This document shows positions 13,126 to 24,982 of a stretch of 64,000 bases of DNA, piece after piece. A program made the translations under genes and the position numbers. The notes under the pieces are model-generated. The model made no database searches, was not told where the DNA came from, and saw only the letters and a program-made list of their open reading frames with translations. The stretch lies in assembly GCA_014607495.2 (NCBI GenBank), contig CP053150.1, forward strand, positions 9,754,495-9,818,494. Direction: 5' to 3'. Numbering within the stretch: position 1 is the first letter of the stretch; each line of letters begins with the position of its first letter. The DNA comes from Carposina sasakii (Eukaryota > Arthropoda > Insecta > Lepidoptera > Carposinidae).

Positions 13126-15745
13126 CACGCGGACGGAGTCGTCGGGACAGAGTCTGATATTTCAACTGAGTTTTCTACAAGTAAGTTATGTACAACAATA
13201 ACAATGGTAACACGGTCCATTATAAAGATGGAGTGATTCGAGGCTAGAAAGATGTATCAAGTTCATTTTCAAACAAACTAACTCTTCCCATCTTAACTTT
13301 TGAAATTATGGGTTCATCATCACATCAGTTACAGCCTATAAAGTCCCTGTTGGACATGGCCTAAACCTCCACTCCGACCGGTCGGAAGAGCCTGCTCCAA
13401 CCGACGCCCGCAACCTTACAGGCATCCGTCCACCTCGCGGGTGGCCTTCCCACGCTGCGCTTGCCGATACGTGGTATCAATCTAGCGACTTTCCGGTCCA
13501 TCGCCATCAGTTCTTCAGTAGGTGCCCTGCCCATTGCCACTTCAGCTTGTGCCGTTCTAAAGCTATGTCGGTATCTTTTACGTCTAAGATCTCCTATTAT
13601 TCGATCACGCAGAGAGATCCCAAGCATAGCTCTCTCCAGATCCTGAGCTTTTTTATGAGGCACTTGTCAGTCATCACCGGCAGCACGCAAATACCTTCGT
13701 CTTTAAGGACTGGGGTATCTTGGACACAAATAAGCTTCGTAGTTTCCCGAACGCTGCCCAGCCGAGTTGGATTCGCCGAGTTACACCCTAAGTAAACATA
13801 CTCGTCAACAACTTTTAACCAGTACAGGAGTGGGCGGCACATGGATCGACATAATATCTTCCAAATGAGGCCATCGAGCAGCTTAGATCCTTCAGCGATT
13901 CTGCCATGCACCTTTATGATATTCGCCATTGATATTGATGCCGAGTCCTTTCCATTCGAGAAGCTTAAAGGCGTCTTCCACTGCATTGGTGAAGAGCTTC
14001 GGAGAAATAACATCTCCTTGTCTCACTCCCCTCTGCAAAGAAATCGGCTCAGTGCTCCGCTCCTGTACTCGTACCGACATGGTGGCATTGCTGTATAAAC
14101 ACTTCAGCACTTCGATATATCGATGGTCAATATGGCACCGCTTGCCCATGTCTCGATTAGGCCTTCTCATAGTCCACGAACGCTAGGCATAGTGGCCGAT
14201 TATACTCTTCCGTTTTTTGTATAATCTGCCGTAGCGTGTGGATATGATCTATGAGTACTAAACCCTTTTCGGAAACCGGCTTGTAGGTGGAAGTCATCAA
14301 ACCTGCGAGCAAGACGATTCGTGATTACCCTTGAAAACAACTTGTAGACATGGCTGAGATGGGTCTATAGTTCTTCAGCAAGGCTTTATCGCCTTTTTTA
14401 AAGAACAGCACCACCACACTTCTGTTCCATGCTTCCGGCGTTACGCCTTCGAGCAGGACGGAATTGAAGAGCCTTTGGAGGACCTTCAGTACCGGAGTTC
14501 CACCCGCTCTTAGAAGCTCTGATGTAATTCCATCGTCGCCCGGCGCTTTGTTGTTTTTGAGTTGTTTAGGGCAGTCCTAATCTCGTACAGGCTGATATCC
14601 GGGATGTCTTCAGTAACATAGTGTCGGGTGAGCTTGGCTCTTGGGTCTTTGCCTAATCTAACAGGTTTAGCGACCGAGGTATATAGCTGTCCATAGAACC
14701 TCTCAATCTCCCTTAGCACCTCTGGTATGGTAGACGCTACACTCAGCTTCGCAAGAATAATTATGGACCGTAGTAAACAAATTGCTATTTAGATAATTCC
14801 CGATATGCTTCAGCGTCATCAGAGGACTGCAGAGACATTGCGCGCCTTTCCGCCATGAAGGGTATGACCAGTTAGTTTCTGGGGTCTATTTCTACGGTTA
14901 GGTCTAAGAGACAGCTCACATTAGCACATGTAGACAAGCAAATAGCGAGTTGAAAGCTCTCGGGGTGAATGTGCACGGATGAGGGTCGGAGTGTAGACTT
15001 CACTAGATCTCTCCCGACATTAATATTCATGAGCCGAACCTGATATTTCAACGGAATTTATGAGCGGTTTGCTCTACAAGTAAGTTCCAAGAATGCCGTA
15101 AACAACAATAATTCAGAAATGAGTTTTAGAGGTATTTGGAACTTAACATTCGGTCGGATACTCTGAGTATCAGGTGCTACCCTTAAAGATGATGATGGTT
15201 TACGAGGGACTTGTGATTCGCGGTGGTAGAGTAGGTTAAGTTATCGTATCCTCTCCCTGTCTTCTAGAAAGATTCTTTAAAGCATTGTATCAAAAAAGTC
15301 CATTTTTCATTTTCAAACATTCTTAACTAACTCGGACACAAGCCGCCGGGCACTTGGGGCCTTCCTAGATTACTACCATCTTAAGAAATTATGGGTTATT
15401 AAAACTAATATTTCATATAAAACACTATAGTTGACAAAAATTCAAATACACGACAACTTTTTAGCACACTGTTTAATAACCTTTACAATCAAGTTTCTCC
15501 AGGATGAACAGGGAATAGACATCCACTTCTATAAGAAAAAGAAAAAAAATTGTACGCGAATATCACAAAAGTAGATTTCTTCCTGCCAGCCATTAAATAA
15601 TTATTGGCATAATGAACACAAGCGACCAACACGACCCGTGCAACCCCGACAAGTGTCTAGGGAAACTCGAGCTGATATTACAACACAATTTATGAACTGA
15701 AATGCCCCGCTAAGTTCCAAGTTTCCCGTAAACAACAATACGGAA
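13126..15745 (+). repeat. Three diverged copies of a roughly 100-400 base segment
   Basis: Similar stretches recur at about 13126-13325, 14990-15415 and 15640-15745. Each has a 'CTGATATTTCAAC' type start, then 'CTACAAGTAAGTTCCAAG' or variants, then 'CCGTAAACAACAATA' or variants. Copies 1 and 2 also share a downstream part ending in AAATTATGGGTT. The RTE remnant separates copy 1 from copy 2. Confidence 0.5.
13314..14760 (-). pseudogene. Decayed, 5'-truncated RTE-type LINE (reverse transcriptase remnant)
   Basis: On the minus strand, several broken frames line up in the order of a LINE reverse transcriptase. First, at 14510-14719, a segment with ISLYEIRTALN....TTKRRATM, which resembles the motif before the palm. 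Then, at 13892-14170, LKCLYSNATMSVRVQ and LQRGVRQGDVISPKLFTNAV, the typical RTE-clade block. Then DEYVYLGCN and CVLPVMTDKC at 13597-13800, and a C-terminal block VARLIPRIGKRSVGRPPARW at about 13380-13480. The expected FADD motif is lost, and frameshifts and stops break the frame. The lower-coordinate end carries the ATC-rich tail usual for these elements (about 13314-13350). It is inserted within an older repeated segment. Confidence 0.85.
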
Positions 15746-17701
15746 CTTAGCCAATGTCGACCCGGCACCTATAGTCTGTTCCAATAACCAAGTCTCTCGA
15801 ATTTTCTTAGAAGTAAACAATTTATAAATGAACCAGTGTCGGGGTTATAAAGAAACTAGAGCCAATTTCAGACGACTTCATAAATGGACCATGGATTACA
15901 TAATGTGACAGCCGGAAAGAAATCCGCCCCGAAATTTGTGTAATGTGTTACTTGTATAAGAGTTTATTCGGTACTTTGGAGTTTTGGTGCTAATTTTATT
16001 TATGGTTGTTGCAAGGTCCGCCCGAAGTTGTAATGCTACTTACTTAATTTCGCTAAGTAACTAGGTGCTGTGAACATAGGGCTGAGTAGTTAACATGATC
16101 CTATGTAGAGCGGGATATTATAGCGGAGTTTGTGTCACGTGTAGTGCCGTCATAATTAGTGAAGATGTAGTAGTACCTAAAGGTGCTTACTACCACCAAA
16201 TATGCATTTAATAACAAGTTTACTGCAATTATAAAAGTTATGAGATATGTATCACTGACGATACCTTGGTCTGTGATATATATTTCATCTATTCTATCTA
16301 ACCATCAAACGTAAGATATTGTATTTGAAAGAAAGAAAGTATGTAGGCAGTAGGCAGGTATATTTTATATCTTTAGCTATTTCAGGTAGAGTATATCGCA
16401 AATTAATCATAAATAAAGCTTCTCACGACAGTTCCACAATTTCTCATGTCAGGATCATACAATCTTGTGATATTATATATCACTAAGGTAGGTATCTAGC
16501 TCTAGAGCTTGTCATGACACCTAATTAAATTAAATAGTTAGTTAAGAAGCAGCCGTCTGTTACAGTGCACCTTCATCAAACACATAGGTATTTTACCTTC
16601 TTAGATATGTTATTGATTTAGAGAGATGCTTTTAGAGAAACAAGATAGAAAACATTTCACGTTTTATCTCTGATTATACAAAAAATATAAAACATATATT
16701 ATTTATTATTTTCTCTATTCAAATAAGTTTCTGAAGTTTGGAGCTGTAGGAGATATGGATAGTAGGGTTTGTCATAATATTATTACAAGTATTATGGTAG
16801 AACGACAAACTATCCCATTCGAAAGCTCCATTTTCCGAAACAAAATTCATTTATATTATTATTAAATACAATAATAACCGAATGTTCAATACAATAGTTC
16901 TAGAAATATCGCTTCTTCAAATAAATATCATTACGTAAAGGCTTTAGAATAAATAAAATGTAAAAATACTCTACGCTCCAAAGTCTTTAGAAAAGAATTT
17001 TCCTTTGCGTTTGATGTAAAATGCCCAATAGTTTACACCACTTACGTAATGCTTATACTTACAGCTATTCAAGTCTATGCATCACCGAGGCGTCGCGTCG
17101 ACGCCGTGAGATCATTACTGATATGCCAATGGCTTGCGGTTCAGCACCCTTATTAATTGCCCCGCGAACAAAAGCAAATGACTTGGTAGAGGTGATCCAG
17201 CGAGGGAGGGACGTTATCCATTCATAGGGTAGACGTCCGCGAAAGAGAAATGTTCATTCACGATAGCAGAATTTATGACTTTGATTTACGCGCGACTTTT
17301 CACATGAAGGCGCCCCGACGAGCCCCTCCATAAATAGAGAAGGGTCTCACTCTGACGTTTTAGACATTATTCAGTGAATCCGGCACTCGAATGCGGCGCT
17401 AGAATCGATTCGATTTAACATTTTTATGTACGTAGCCGTTAGTTCCGAAATTATTTCAATTGTGGAAACTAATTGGGGCGTAGTATAGCGTTACGGCTAT
17501 GTTACCGTCACTATTCAAATCCCATCGACCGTTGAATTGATATAGGAAGCGGAAACACTCAATACAATTTACATATTGACTATTTTTGAACGTACTGGGG
17601 AAATATTTGCGTGTAAATATCGAGTATTGTTTTTAGACGTGTTAGTTTTTTGTTATATTTTTCATTTAGTATAGAAGGTAAGGTGCTAAGTTATAACTTA
17701 C
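15746..17701. other. Non-coding, with a unique GC-richer block
   Basis: No gene recognised. About 17080-17420 is richer in GC and CpG than its surroundings and matches no repeat in the window. It contains a TATA-like CATAAATAGAG (17330-17340) and an initiator-like TTCAGTG (17370-17376), spaced rather too far apart. An imperfect inverted repeat lies at about 16739-16830. Confidence 0.4.
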
Positions 17702-17880
17702 TAGCCGACCCCCGCGAGTTTATCCGCGTAAACCTACGCCCTTCTACCTTCTATGCCCATTTACTTATGCCCTTCTCCGTACTCCTAACTACCTATAATA
17801 TATGTATGCAATAGATATTTCAGGAACATTGGTTAGTAAATAAAGCGTAAAGAGATAACAGATAAAAAAAACAATCTATA
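17702..17880 (+). repeat. Dispersed lepidopteran repeat, 'CCTTCTCCGTACTCC' family
   Basis: Begins TAGCCGACCCCCGCGAGTTT, passes through GCCCTTCTCCGTACTCCTAA, and ends near TAAAGAGATAACAGA. Related pieces occur at about 5505, 9246, 23150, 29768, 45318, 49380 and 49760. The motif set is typical of a high-copy moth and butterfly element; I do not assign its class. Confidence 0.65.
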
Positions 17881-18829
17881 GCATGTATATTATTATTTGG
17901 GATCACGTATCTCTTTTCTTTAAGTTTCATGGCGATACCAGAGATACTATAAACATTCCCTTTAAAATTACTTTCTAAATCACTGGTGCTCAAAAATTGA
18001 GCCCCAGTTTTAAGGGAAAGGAAAAACTGGTTACCTAGTTGAACAATGAATCAAAGCAGCAATCGAAGCATTTATGCAGTTGAATTTAGGGAATTATAAG
18101 AAAAGGGAAACTTCAAAAATATTAGGTATTACTTACTCGTATAAATGCGGAATATCACGTGGTAGTTTTAAATTTATTTTCAAAGTCAATGAATGAATCA
18201 TAAAAATATCTGAAAATAGTAGTAGACTGTCCGTATTATTACATGTTAAACATTATTTTAATTCCGTGTTTAATTATATCCGCTGCTTTGCGATAGCACC
18301 CCGTATACCCAAAACTGTCTACAGTAGAATAAAATCACAATAGTTTTGTACAACTTTAAAATGCGACGTTGTTGTCACTTGTTTCCGCATATAGTTCTAT
18401 CTCGTGCAATTTCAATTTTTCATCTGTAGCTGTCATCCCGGCGCGGCAGATAAGTAACGCCGCAGCGCAAAAGTTTATTTTCCCCGGTTGGTGCGGCCCA
18501 CTTTCCTTTATAAACTTTTTGTTTGCAACCATTCGAGATATCAATAATTCTTACAATTTACCTCGGACGATTCGATCGATAGGCAGGCGTTGAAGTTAAT
18601 CTGAGTAATATTTTCGAGCAATATGATTTATTGGATAGCAAAACTCTGGAATCTTGGTACCTATTCTTAAACATTTCATGATTTACAGAGCTATGGCTAT
18701 ATCATCGATTAATTAAATACAAATGTAGAAAAGTCATCGGCGGCAAACTACAAATTCTTAGTTCTAGCAAGTGAGGTTGTCTTCCGCCCATTTGTTGGGA
18801 CTGTAAACTTATCAACCACCAAACTTTCA

Positions 18830-19320
18830 GACAGGTCAATCAACGTCCTCGTAACTTTCCCAATGATGTCCGCCTTGTTCAATCTTTCGGCGTTTGCCGG
18901 CGCTATTTCACGGACAGTTAATTAAAGCCGGTTCTTAGTTTGACTTAGTCGAACTTTTACACCGATAACAACATTAATGAAAACTCGACGGGATTTGGGC
19001 GAGAATGGCGGTGACAGGGGTGAGAGGGTGTGGGGGCGGTTCCACGCTCGCCGCCGTGCCAGTCAGTCGAGCCGCTTCGGCGAGGTTGCGTACTTCGCCG
19101 CTTCTCGCCTTACTGCGGATTGCGATCGCGTGCTCACGAATTTATATCAATGACTGTTACTGAAGGTACTGGCTGAAATGGAACCGATGACTATGCGTGC
19201 AGTGTGTGTGGATGTGCCTAAGTTCTACGCATGTGTTTTAGCGCCAGCTTGTATGGGTGCCTTGGCTAGCCGCCCAGCGTGGCCTGTCACCTACTTTCAA
19301 TGATTACAGCGGACTGTTTT
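18830..19320 (+). promoter_or_regulatory. GC-rich, CpG-bearing block; candidate promoter region
   Basis: This is the most GC-rich non-repeat block upstream of the gene, with many CG dinucleotides and no match to the repeat families seen elsewhere here. An arthropod initiator-like TCAGTC lies at 19063-19068. No clear TATA box sits 30 bases before it, and I see no convincing DPE. It lies about 5.9 kb before the agrin-like coding start, a usual distance for an untranslated first exon in a large insect gene. Assignment to that gene is inference. A 41-codon frame (19178-19303) inside the block shows no recognised domain. Confidence 0.3.
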
Positions 19321-19674
19321 GCGTGTTGATTACCTTATTTGCTACGTCAGTTTTAGAGCGTTGCAGCTAAAGAGCTAATAAATTTAAAGGTATTCAATAT
19401 TTGTAGGAAAATAATATGTGATCAATCAATCATAAAATGAAATTTATAAAAAAAATACTTACAGATCTATTTGCCAAATGATGATGATTTTTGCAAGTTC
19501 TATGAAAATAGTTAAAGCAACCCTACATTATATTCTTTTATGTGAACCTATACTTTATCAATGCATTATATATAAATCGCCTGATCACATTTATTTTATG
19601 ATGCCAGCACACCGTTGGCTTGCTCTCTACATTTTCACCAAAATTAATGAAATAAAAAAAATATATTTAAACTT

Positions 19675-20117
19675 TATATTTTATAAAATTATTAATAAAG
19701 AAATGGAAAAAATTCATCACCCGGGTGGGAATCGAACCCACGACCTCTGAATTCCGCGTGTCAGTGCTCTAACCACTGAGCCACCGGGTCAATTACTCGA
19801 ATGACGAATTTTACCATCTCTTTTCTAAATTACATATTGGCAACGTTATTTTTCATCCCGATAGCTATACACTAGCCAAATCTCGGCAAACAAAGCTGAA
19901 TCCCTCAGCACAATGTTTAAAGATGAAACGATCAACCATATCCTAACGGATTATATTAATGGAGAAGTGTTTTTATAAATTTATCTTAGTCAAGATATTA
20001 TATATTTTTAAAAATATGTTAGCTATGTATGTAAATCTTTGACAAGAGCATCAAAAGAAACCATATTGCACCAACCCCATAAATAATGGGGTAAGGGCAG
20101 GAAGATGATGATGATGT
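19675..20117 (-). mobile_element. tRNA-derived SINE (full unit) plus a second repeat tail
   Basis: On the minus strand there is an A-box-like GTGGCTCAGTGGTTAGAGC and a B-box-like GTGGGTTCGATTCCCAC (19725-19790), as in a tRNA-derived promoter, with D and T arms preserved but a poor anticodon arm. The body is an AT-rich tail and about 210 bases of unrelated sequence (19800-20012). The same 330-base unit occurs in tandem at 36024-36758. Directly after it, 20030-20117 ends in AGGAAGATGATGATGATG, matching the tail of the SINE at 31180-31440. Confidence 0.75.
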
Positions 20118-20499
20118 GAGGCTACGAGTATACATAAAACTAGCACCATAAAATTAAGAAACAATACTCTAAGTAAAAATTTCAATTGTGGTAACCAATT
20201 ATGACCGTGTAGAAACTAAAATTAAATATTAAAATAACATCAAAACAAGGCAATTAAAATAGGATCATTAGTTGATGTTTCAAAGACCATTAATTATAAG
20301 ACACTGTTGGTACATACAGTATGTATGCCTTTTAAACATATTGAAGGAATCAATGTACCTTTTACCAGTATTAAAGTATAATTTAATTAGTTAAGCGCCT
20401 ATTTAATTTAACGGATTTTCCGGGTATAATTTTCAAAATTAAAAAGGGGAGGGTTATTTTATGTGCACATATTTATGTACATTAAATTTATTTATTTAT

Positions 20500-20770
20500 A
20501 CTGGGTGTAAAAAGACAACTTTACATAAATCCATCTGAAATCGGTTAACAAACATTTTTTTAAAAGACACCATGTCAAAATGTTATAATGTTAGTTTTGT
20601 AGGTACATTTGCACTTTGCGCATCAAACGTATATTGCTTGCAATAAAATGACAGTATTTTTTCAATTTTTTTTTGTCGTTTCTCAGGGTTGGTTGCATAG
20701 AAGAAAATGATCGTAATCTTACAAAGAATACGAGGTATTAAAAAAACATTGTTGTTTTTTTACACCCTGC
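20500..20770. mobile_element. Short inverted-repeat element (MITE C)
   Basis: The left end CTGGGTGTAAAAAGACAA and the right end TTGTTTTTTTACACCCTG form imperfect inverted repeats. It spans about 270 bases with no coding capacity. Only this copy is seen in the window. Confidence 0.6.
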
Positions 20771-20875
20771 ATAATTACGACTTCAAACAAGATTATATCA
20801 ATCAATCACGTATCTACTTGGGAATAGGCATTATTTCATAGATATATTATACAGACAGCTGGTTAATGGTAATAA

Positions 20876-22290
20876 TAGGGTGGCCAGAACTATAGTGTCA
20901 CGAAGAGGAACCTTTAGCCACGTTTACCATACTCGTAGCTAAGTACACTTTGCAATAATATTTATGTATTTCTCAAACTGTTGCTGATTGTACAAGCCTC
21001 AGGCGTTTAGCATGTTAATTCTACAGCGCATATTACCTACATTCATTACTAGAAACAATACCGACTACACGAAAGTTTTGTTTCATAACAAAGTTTTAAT
21101 ATTCAATTAAATCTCCGGCTCCCACGCTAGTTGAAAGGTAAATGAAGTGTGGGGAGTGTTGATTTTGTATAAAATTCGAAATTTATTTTGGATGTTTAAA
21201 CTTCTCATCTTGTGGTAGGTCAGGGTTTGATATTAAATTAATTCTTTTTTCATACACAGAATATGTTTCCAAAATGGGGTAGCCAGAATCATAGGATCAC
21301 GAAAGAGATCCTGCAGCTACGTTTAGCATAGCGGGCCCAGATAAGGTTGCTACCTTTTTTGAAGGCAAAATAGTTTTTTTTTTAAACATTGCAAAAAATA
21401 TATGTAGTACTATTGGGAGATTCAAGAAAAAAAATAGTACACATTTATTTTTATTATTTATTATTTTCATGTGTAATTTATCCCTTTCGGGAAAGGCTAA
21501 AGAAACTAAGCCTATTACTGAAACTAAGCCCAATACTGATGTTTACTTGCCGTGACGTATAAGTAACGAACAACGTGAATGCGTTTCGTTCTAAAATTCG
21601 CAACGCTACGTTGTGGGTGCACTCTAGTCACACTTAATTAAAAAAGCGCGATAAATCTATAACCGATGAAAATATATTACTATTCGTACTATATTATTTT
21701 TCTATAACATATAGTACAATGGACTGAAATATAGCACGGTACTTTATAATATTGTACGGGTGGCAACCCTAGGCCCAGATGTAATAGAATGTAATATAAA
21801 AGAAAAATGACTAGTCGATAGCTTATCGCATGCATGGACTACTGTAGCTAATCTTTCACCTGTAACTATTCTATAATGTCGTCAAAAGGTCCATATTCTT
21901 TAAACTCGATCGCGTTATTCACTTCGCCCCCATTTCGAAAGTACCAAAATAAATAAAGAAGCCATGAAATAGTTCACATCGCAAGTTTATCGTTTTATTC
22001 TATTGAAAACACATCAAACCCGCCCTTTTTATGGATTCCTAGTTTAGTATAAGGCACGATATAAACAATAGAGTTCAGTGGCACGATGACCTTTAAGGGG
22101 AGGCTTAGGCTGATCAAAATAGGTAATTATAATCAGCAGCGTACGCCTGATTTAGGAAGCCTTATTTTCGTGTATCTACTTCTCAGATAGAGCGTATTTT
22201 TTAAATTATTATAATAAATAACCCTATGCTAAACGTGCCTGTGGGATATCTTTTATGATTTTGCAGTTCTCGTTACACAATGTCGGGAAC
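20876..22290. repeat. Cluster of 'GTAGCCAG' family repeat fragments
   Basis: Two plus-strand fragments (about 20876-20945 and 21277-21340) contain GCCAGAA, a TAGGATCAC-like core, CAGCTACGTTTAGCATA or variants. A reversed fragment lies at about 22224-22290. Separately, a 50-base segment beginning CGACTT....AAGATTAT occurs at both 20778 and 22488. Confidence 0.5.
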
Positions 22291-23149
22291 ATAGCCGCGT
22301 ATATGGTAACAATGCCCATTCATTTACTAAACAATTAAAAAATATTTGGCAAATTAGGTCTAGAAATAACATAATCACAATGGAAATAGTCTAGATTTTG
22401 GGACACATAACCCTGCTCCTTAAATTATAAACCGTTATTGTTTTGAAAAAAAATATTATACTCCATTTCCAAAATTAACTTTTCCGACTTTAGACAAGAT
22501 TATCAATCAATCACGTGCTTGAGAAAAGGCACCCTTTTAAAAGTACCAAGCTTTTAACAAGGGAACTCAATTTGCGAAACTTGACAATATTACGGTATTA
22601 TCATTGCCCCTTATCTTGTTAAAATACTTATCCTGTTTACATCTTATCAGTAAAGGATTTCCGATGCGTTGCGAAATTGTTTGAACGATGTTTTTACGTA
22701 ATAAGGCTTTTTAGGGTTTAAACCACGTCAATATAATGGATATCCATAACCCATGTAGATCTAGGTACAGTTTTGAAAAATATTACTATCAATAATTTGG
22801 TAGATTTTGTGCTTCCAGGAAAAATACTTAAATTTAAAAACTGTTACTTCCATTAACCGTCCATTTAAAATTTCTTAAAATGCCTTAGCATTCTAAACAA
22901 GTATTTGAGATCATTTCCACCAAATTGTTGTTTGAGGTATTCATTTTATTTTATGTTCACGCAAAAGACACTCGAGTGAGTTTACGTTTATTTTATGTGA
23001 ATTTTTGGAGGCGTAGGTATACTTTTATGTCATATTTCCAGGGAAATGGTAGTGTTCCGTTGATTAGTCGCCTGCTGGAGTGATATAGTCAGACAATAAT
23101 AAAAATATACCGAAATCATGTTACATCTGTGTTATTTTTATAGACGACT

Positions 23150-23350
23150 AGCGGCCGCCCACGGCTTCGCCCGCGTGAGAGTTCATTACACCCGTGCGAA
23201 GCAGGGGCGGATCCCTAGTTATACATAATAAACCTTCCTTGTGAATCACTCTATCTATTAAAAAAAACCGCATGAAAATCCGTTCCTATGTTTGAAAGAT
23301 CTAAGCATACATAGGGACAGACAGCAAAAAGCGACTTTGTTTTATAGGTA
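23150..23350 (+). repeat. Dispersed lepidopteran repeat
   Basis: Begins GACTAGCGGCCGCCCACGGC, contains TCACTCTATCTATTAAAAAA, and ends near ACATAGGGACAGACAGCAAA. This layout is common in moth and butterfly genomes and related to the 17702 and 49380 copies. Confidence 0.65.
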
Positions 23351-24866
23351 TAATATGTAGTGAAGCCAATGTGAAATTGACGATCGCGGGCATTAACGAT
23401 TTAAGGTACCGTATGAAAATAAAAAAAAGAATAAATAATTTCAGTACATAAATAAAATAATAAAATCGTGGAATAAAACATTTTTTACCTATTTACCTAT
23501 GTCAAAAAATACGACATTGTGTGCTAATCCTCGGTTTTCTCAAATCTATACATATTTAAGCTTTGCTGCAAGTAGATCTAAGTGTTTGAAGTAAAATTTA
23601 ACAATTACCTACACATTTTTTTACTAAAGGTATATAATACAAATACATGTTTTTTTATCCAGTGTCAAAGTGAGCTTATATTTTATATGTATTATATTAC
23701 TAGCTGTTGCCAGCGACTCTCGAATATGCTAACTGGTTTCATATTTGTATTTGACAATACCGAACTTTCATAACTACCTCTATACAATTTCATCCCTTAT
23801 TTTTACGCTCAGAGTAAATTTTTATAAACTTTGAATGTCATATTATGTATTAATTTACATTTAACTACATAGAAGCTTAAAAAATAAGTTTCAATTTTCT
23901 AGCTTTGAAAGTAGCGTAACTTACATATAAACTTGCATCCTCAATTCCAACCCCATATAGTTCGCTTTTCAGGTTGAAAAATGGCTTAGACTCGTATCCA
24001 TCCTCGAGCTCTACACTATCTTTGCACTCAATTGACATTCAAATCCAATCAGTTCAGTAATAGTATGTATATTTATTTATTAACACTGTTTCTAAAATAA
24101 AAAAATCTTATGTCGACAAGCTTAAGATTAGCGAATGTAAAAAGATGGGAATGAACAAAGTAAAAAATATTGGTATCTTCAAAAAGGTCGTTATTTCACT
24201 TCATCCGGCTTTTATATAATGACCTTTGTTTGTTTGTTTTTAATTTAATTAATTGGCACGGATTATCCTAGTTATCGCGGGGATTCACTCAACTTTGTTT
24301 TTAGTTGGAGGTCATTGCTCCTATTACAAGTAAAACTGCGCCAAAGTTCAGTAGAAATCCTGCGTAGATTTTATCACATGGATTTTTAATTAAAAGATCG
24401 TTAGCACAGATAATAATTACCCTTCGAATGTTTTCTACAAAGTCAAAGTTAGTTACGTTTTAAAATGTACAAATCTGTGGTGTCAAAATCAGGAAAGTAA
24501 GTACGGTTAATCTAACTTAAGGCGGGTTTGTTTACAAACTTCCACTTCTTTGTCTACCTTCCATACGAGACGGCGTTCATTGTAACACAAAAGATAAATA
24601 CCACTGTCGAACAAGAGACGTAATTGAGATAAACAGATGTGTATTCTACTCTATAGCTTTCTGCCTCCGAGTGTAACACGTAACAAAATCATCCAAGTTT
24701 GTTTGGTAAACTTAGTGCCCCTGTTTCCAAAGCATTTTGTGTACCTCCGACTACGTCCTGAGGACAATTTACATAAAGCTTGCAAAACTCATCATACATA
24801 ATGCAAATAAGTCCGTTAGTGCTAAAGTCAACTATCTAACTACGCATTTAATCTGCAGCAGCGGTA
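23351..24866. other. Non-coding DNA just upstream of the agrin-like coding start
   Basis: No gene or repeat recognised beyond short AT-rich stretches. The composition becomes less AT-rich from about 24480 towards the start codon, and an untranslated leader may begin in this interval if the promoter is local. Confidence 0.4.
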
Positions 24867-24982
24867 ATGAAGTCATCTATAGTAGAACATAAGCGCAAAT
24901 GAGTCGATTAAGCGTTGAAGATGAACAGGCCGGGCTACGATTACACGGTGCCAGTATCCACCGCGTTTTATACGAGCAATAA
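24867..24982 (+). promoter_or_regulatory. Two upstream reading frames at the agrin-like start codon
   Basis: An 11-codon frame runs from the ATG at 24867 to the stop at 24902. Its stop overlaps the ATG at 24899 (ATGA), which opens a 27-codon frame ending at 24982, in a different frame from the main ATG at 24921 and across it. The first ATG has G at -3; the second has C at -3 (weak); the main one has A at -3. If the mRNA leader includes this stretch, ribosomes must leak past or terminate to reach the main start. A possible acceptor (CTGCAG, 24853-24858) would put both inside the last leader exon. Confidence 0.4.

Noticed and set aside
17330..17376. TATA-like CATAAATAGAG followed by TTCAGTG as a core promoter
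   Set aside because: The spacing of about 40 bases is longer than the usual 25-30, and no transcript context is visible.
19178..19303. 41-codon frame in the GC-rich block
   Set aside because: Short, no domain, no evidence of a transcript; kept only as part of the candidate promoter region.
19725..19795. Possible functional tRNA gene on the minus strand
   Set aside because: D and T arms are tRNA-like, but the anticodon arm does not pair well, the acceptor is mismatched at its end, and the same sequence is repeated with AT-rich tails: a SINE.
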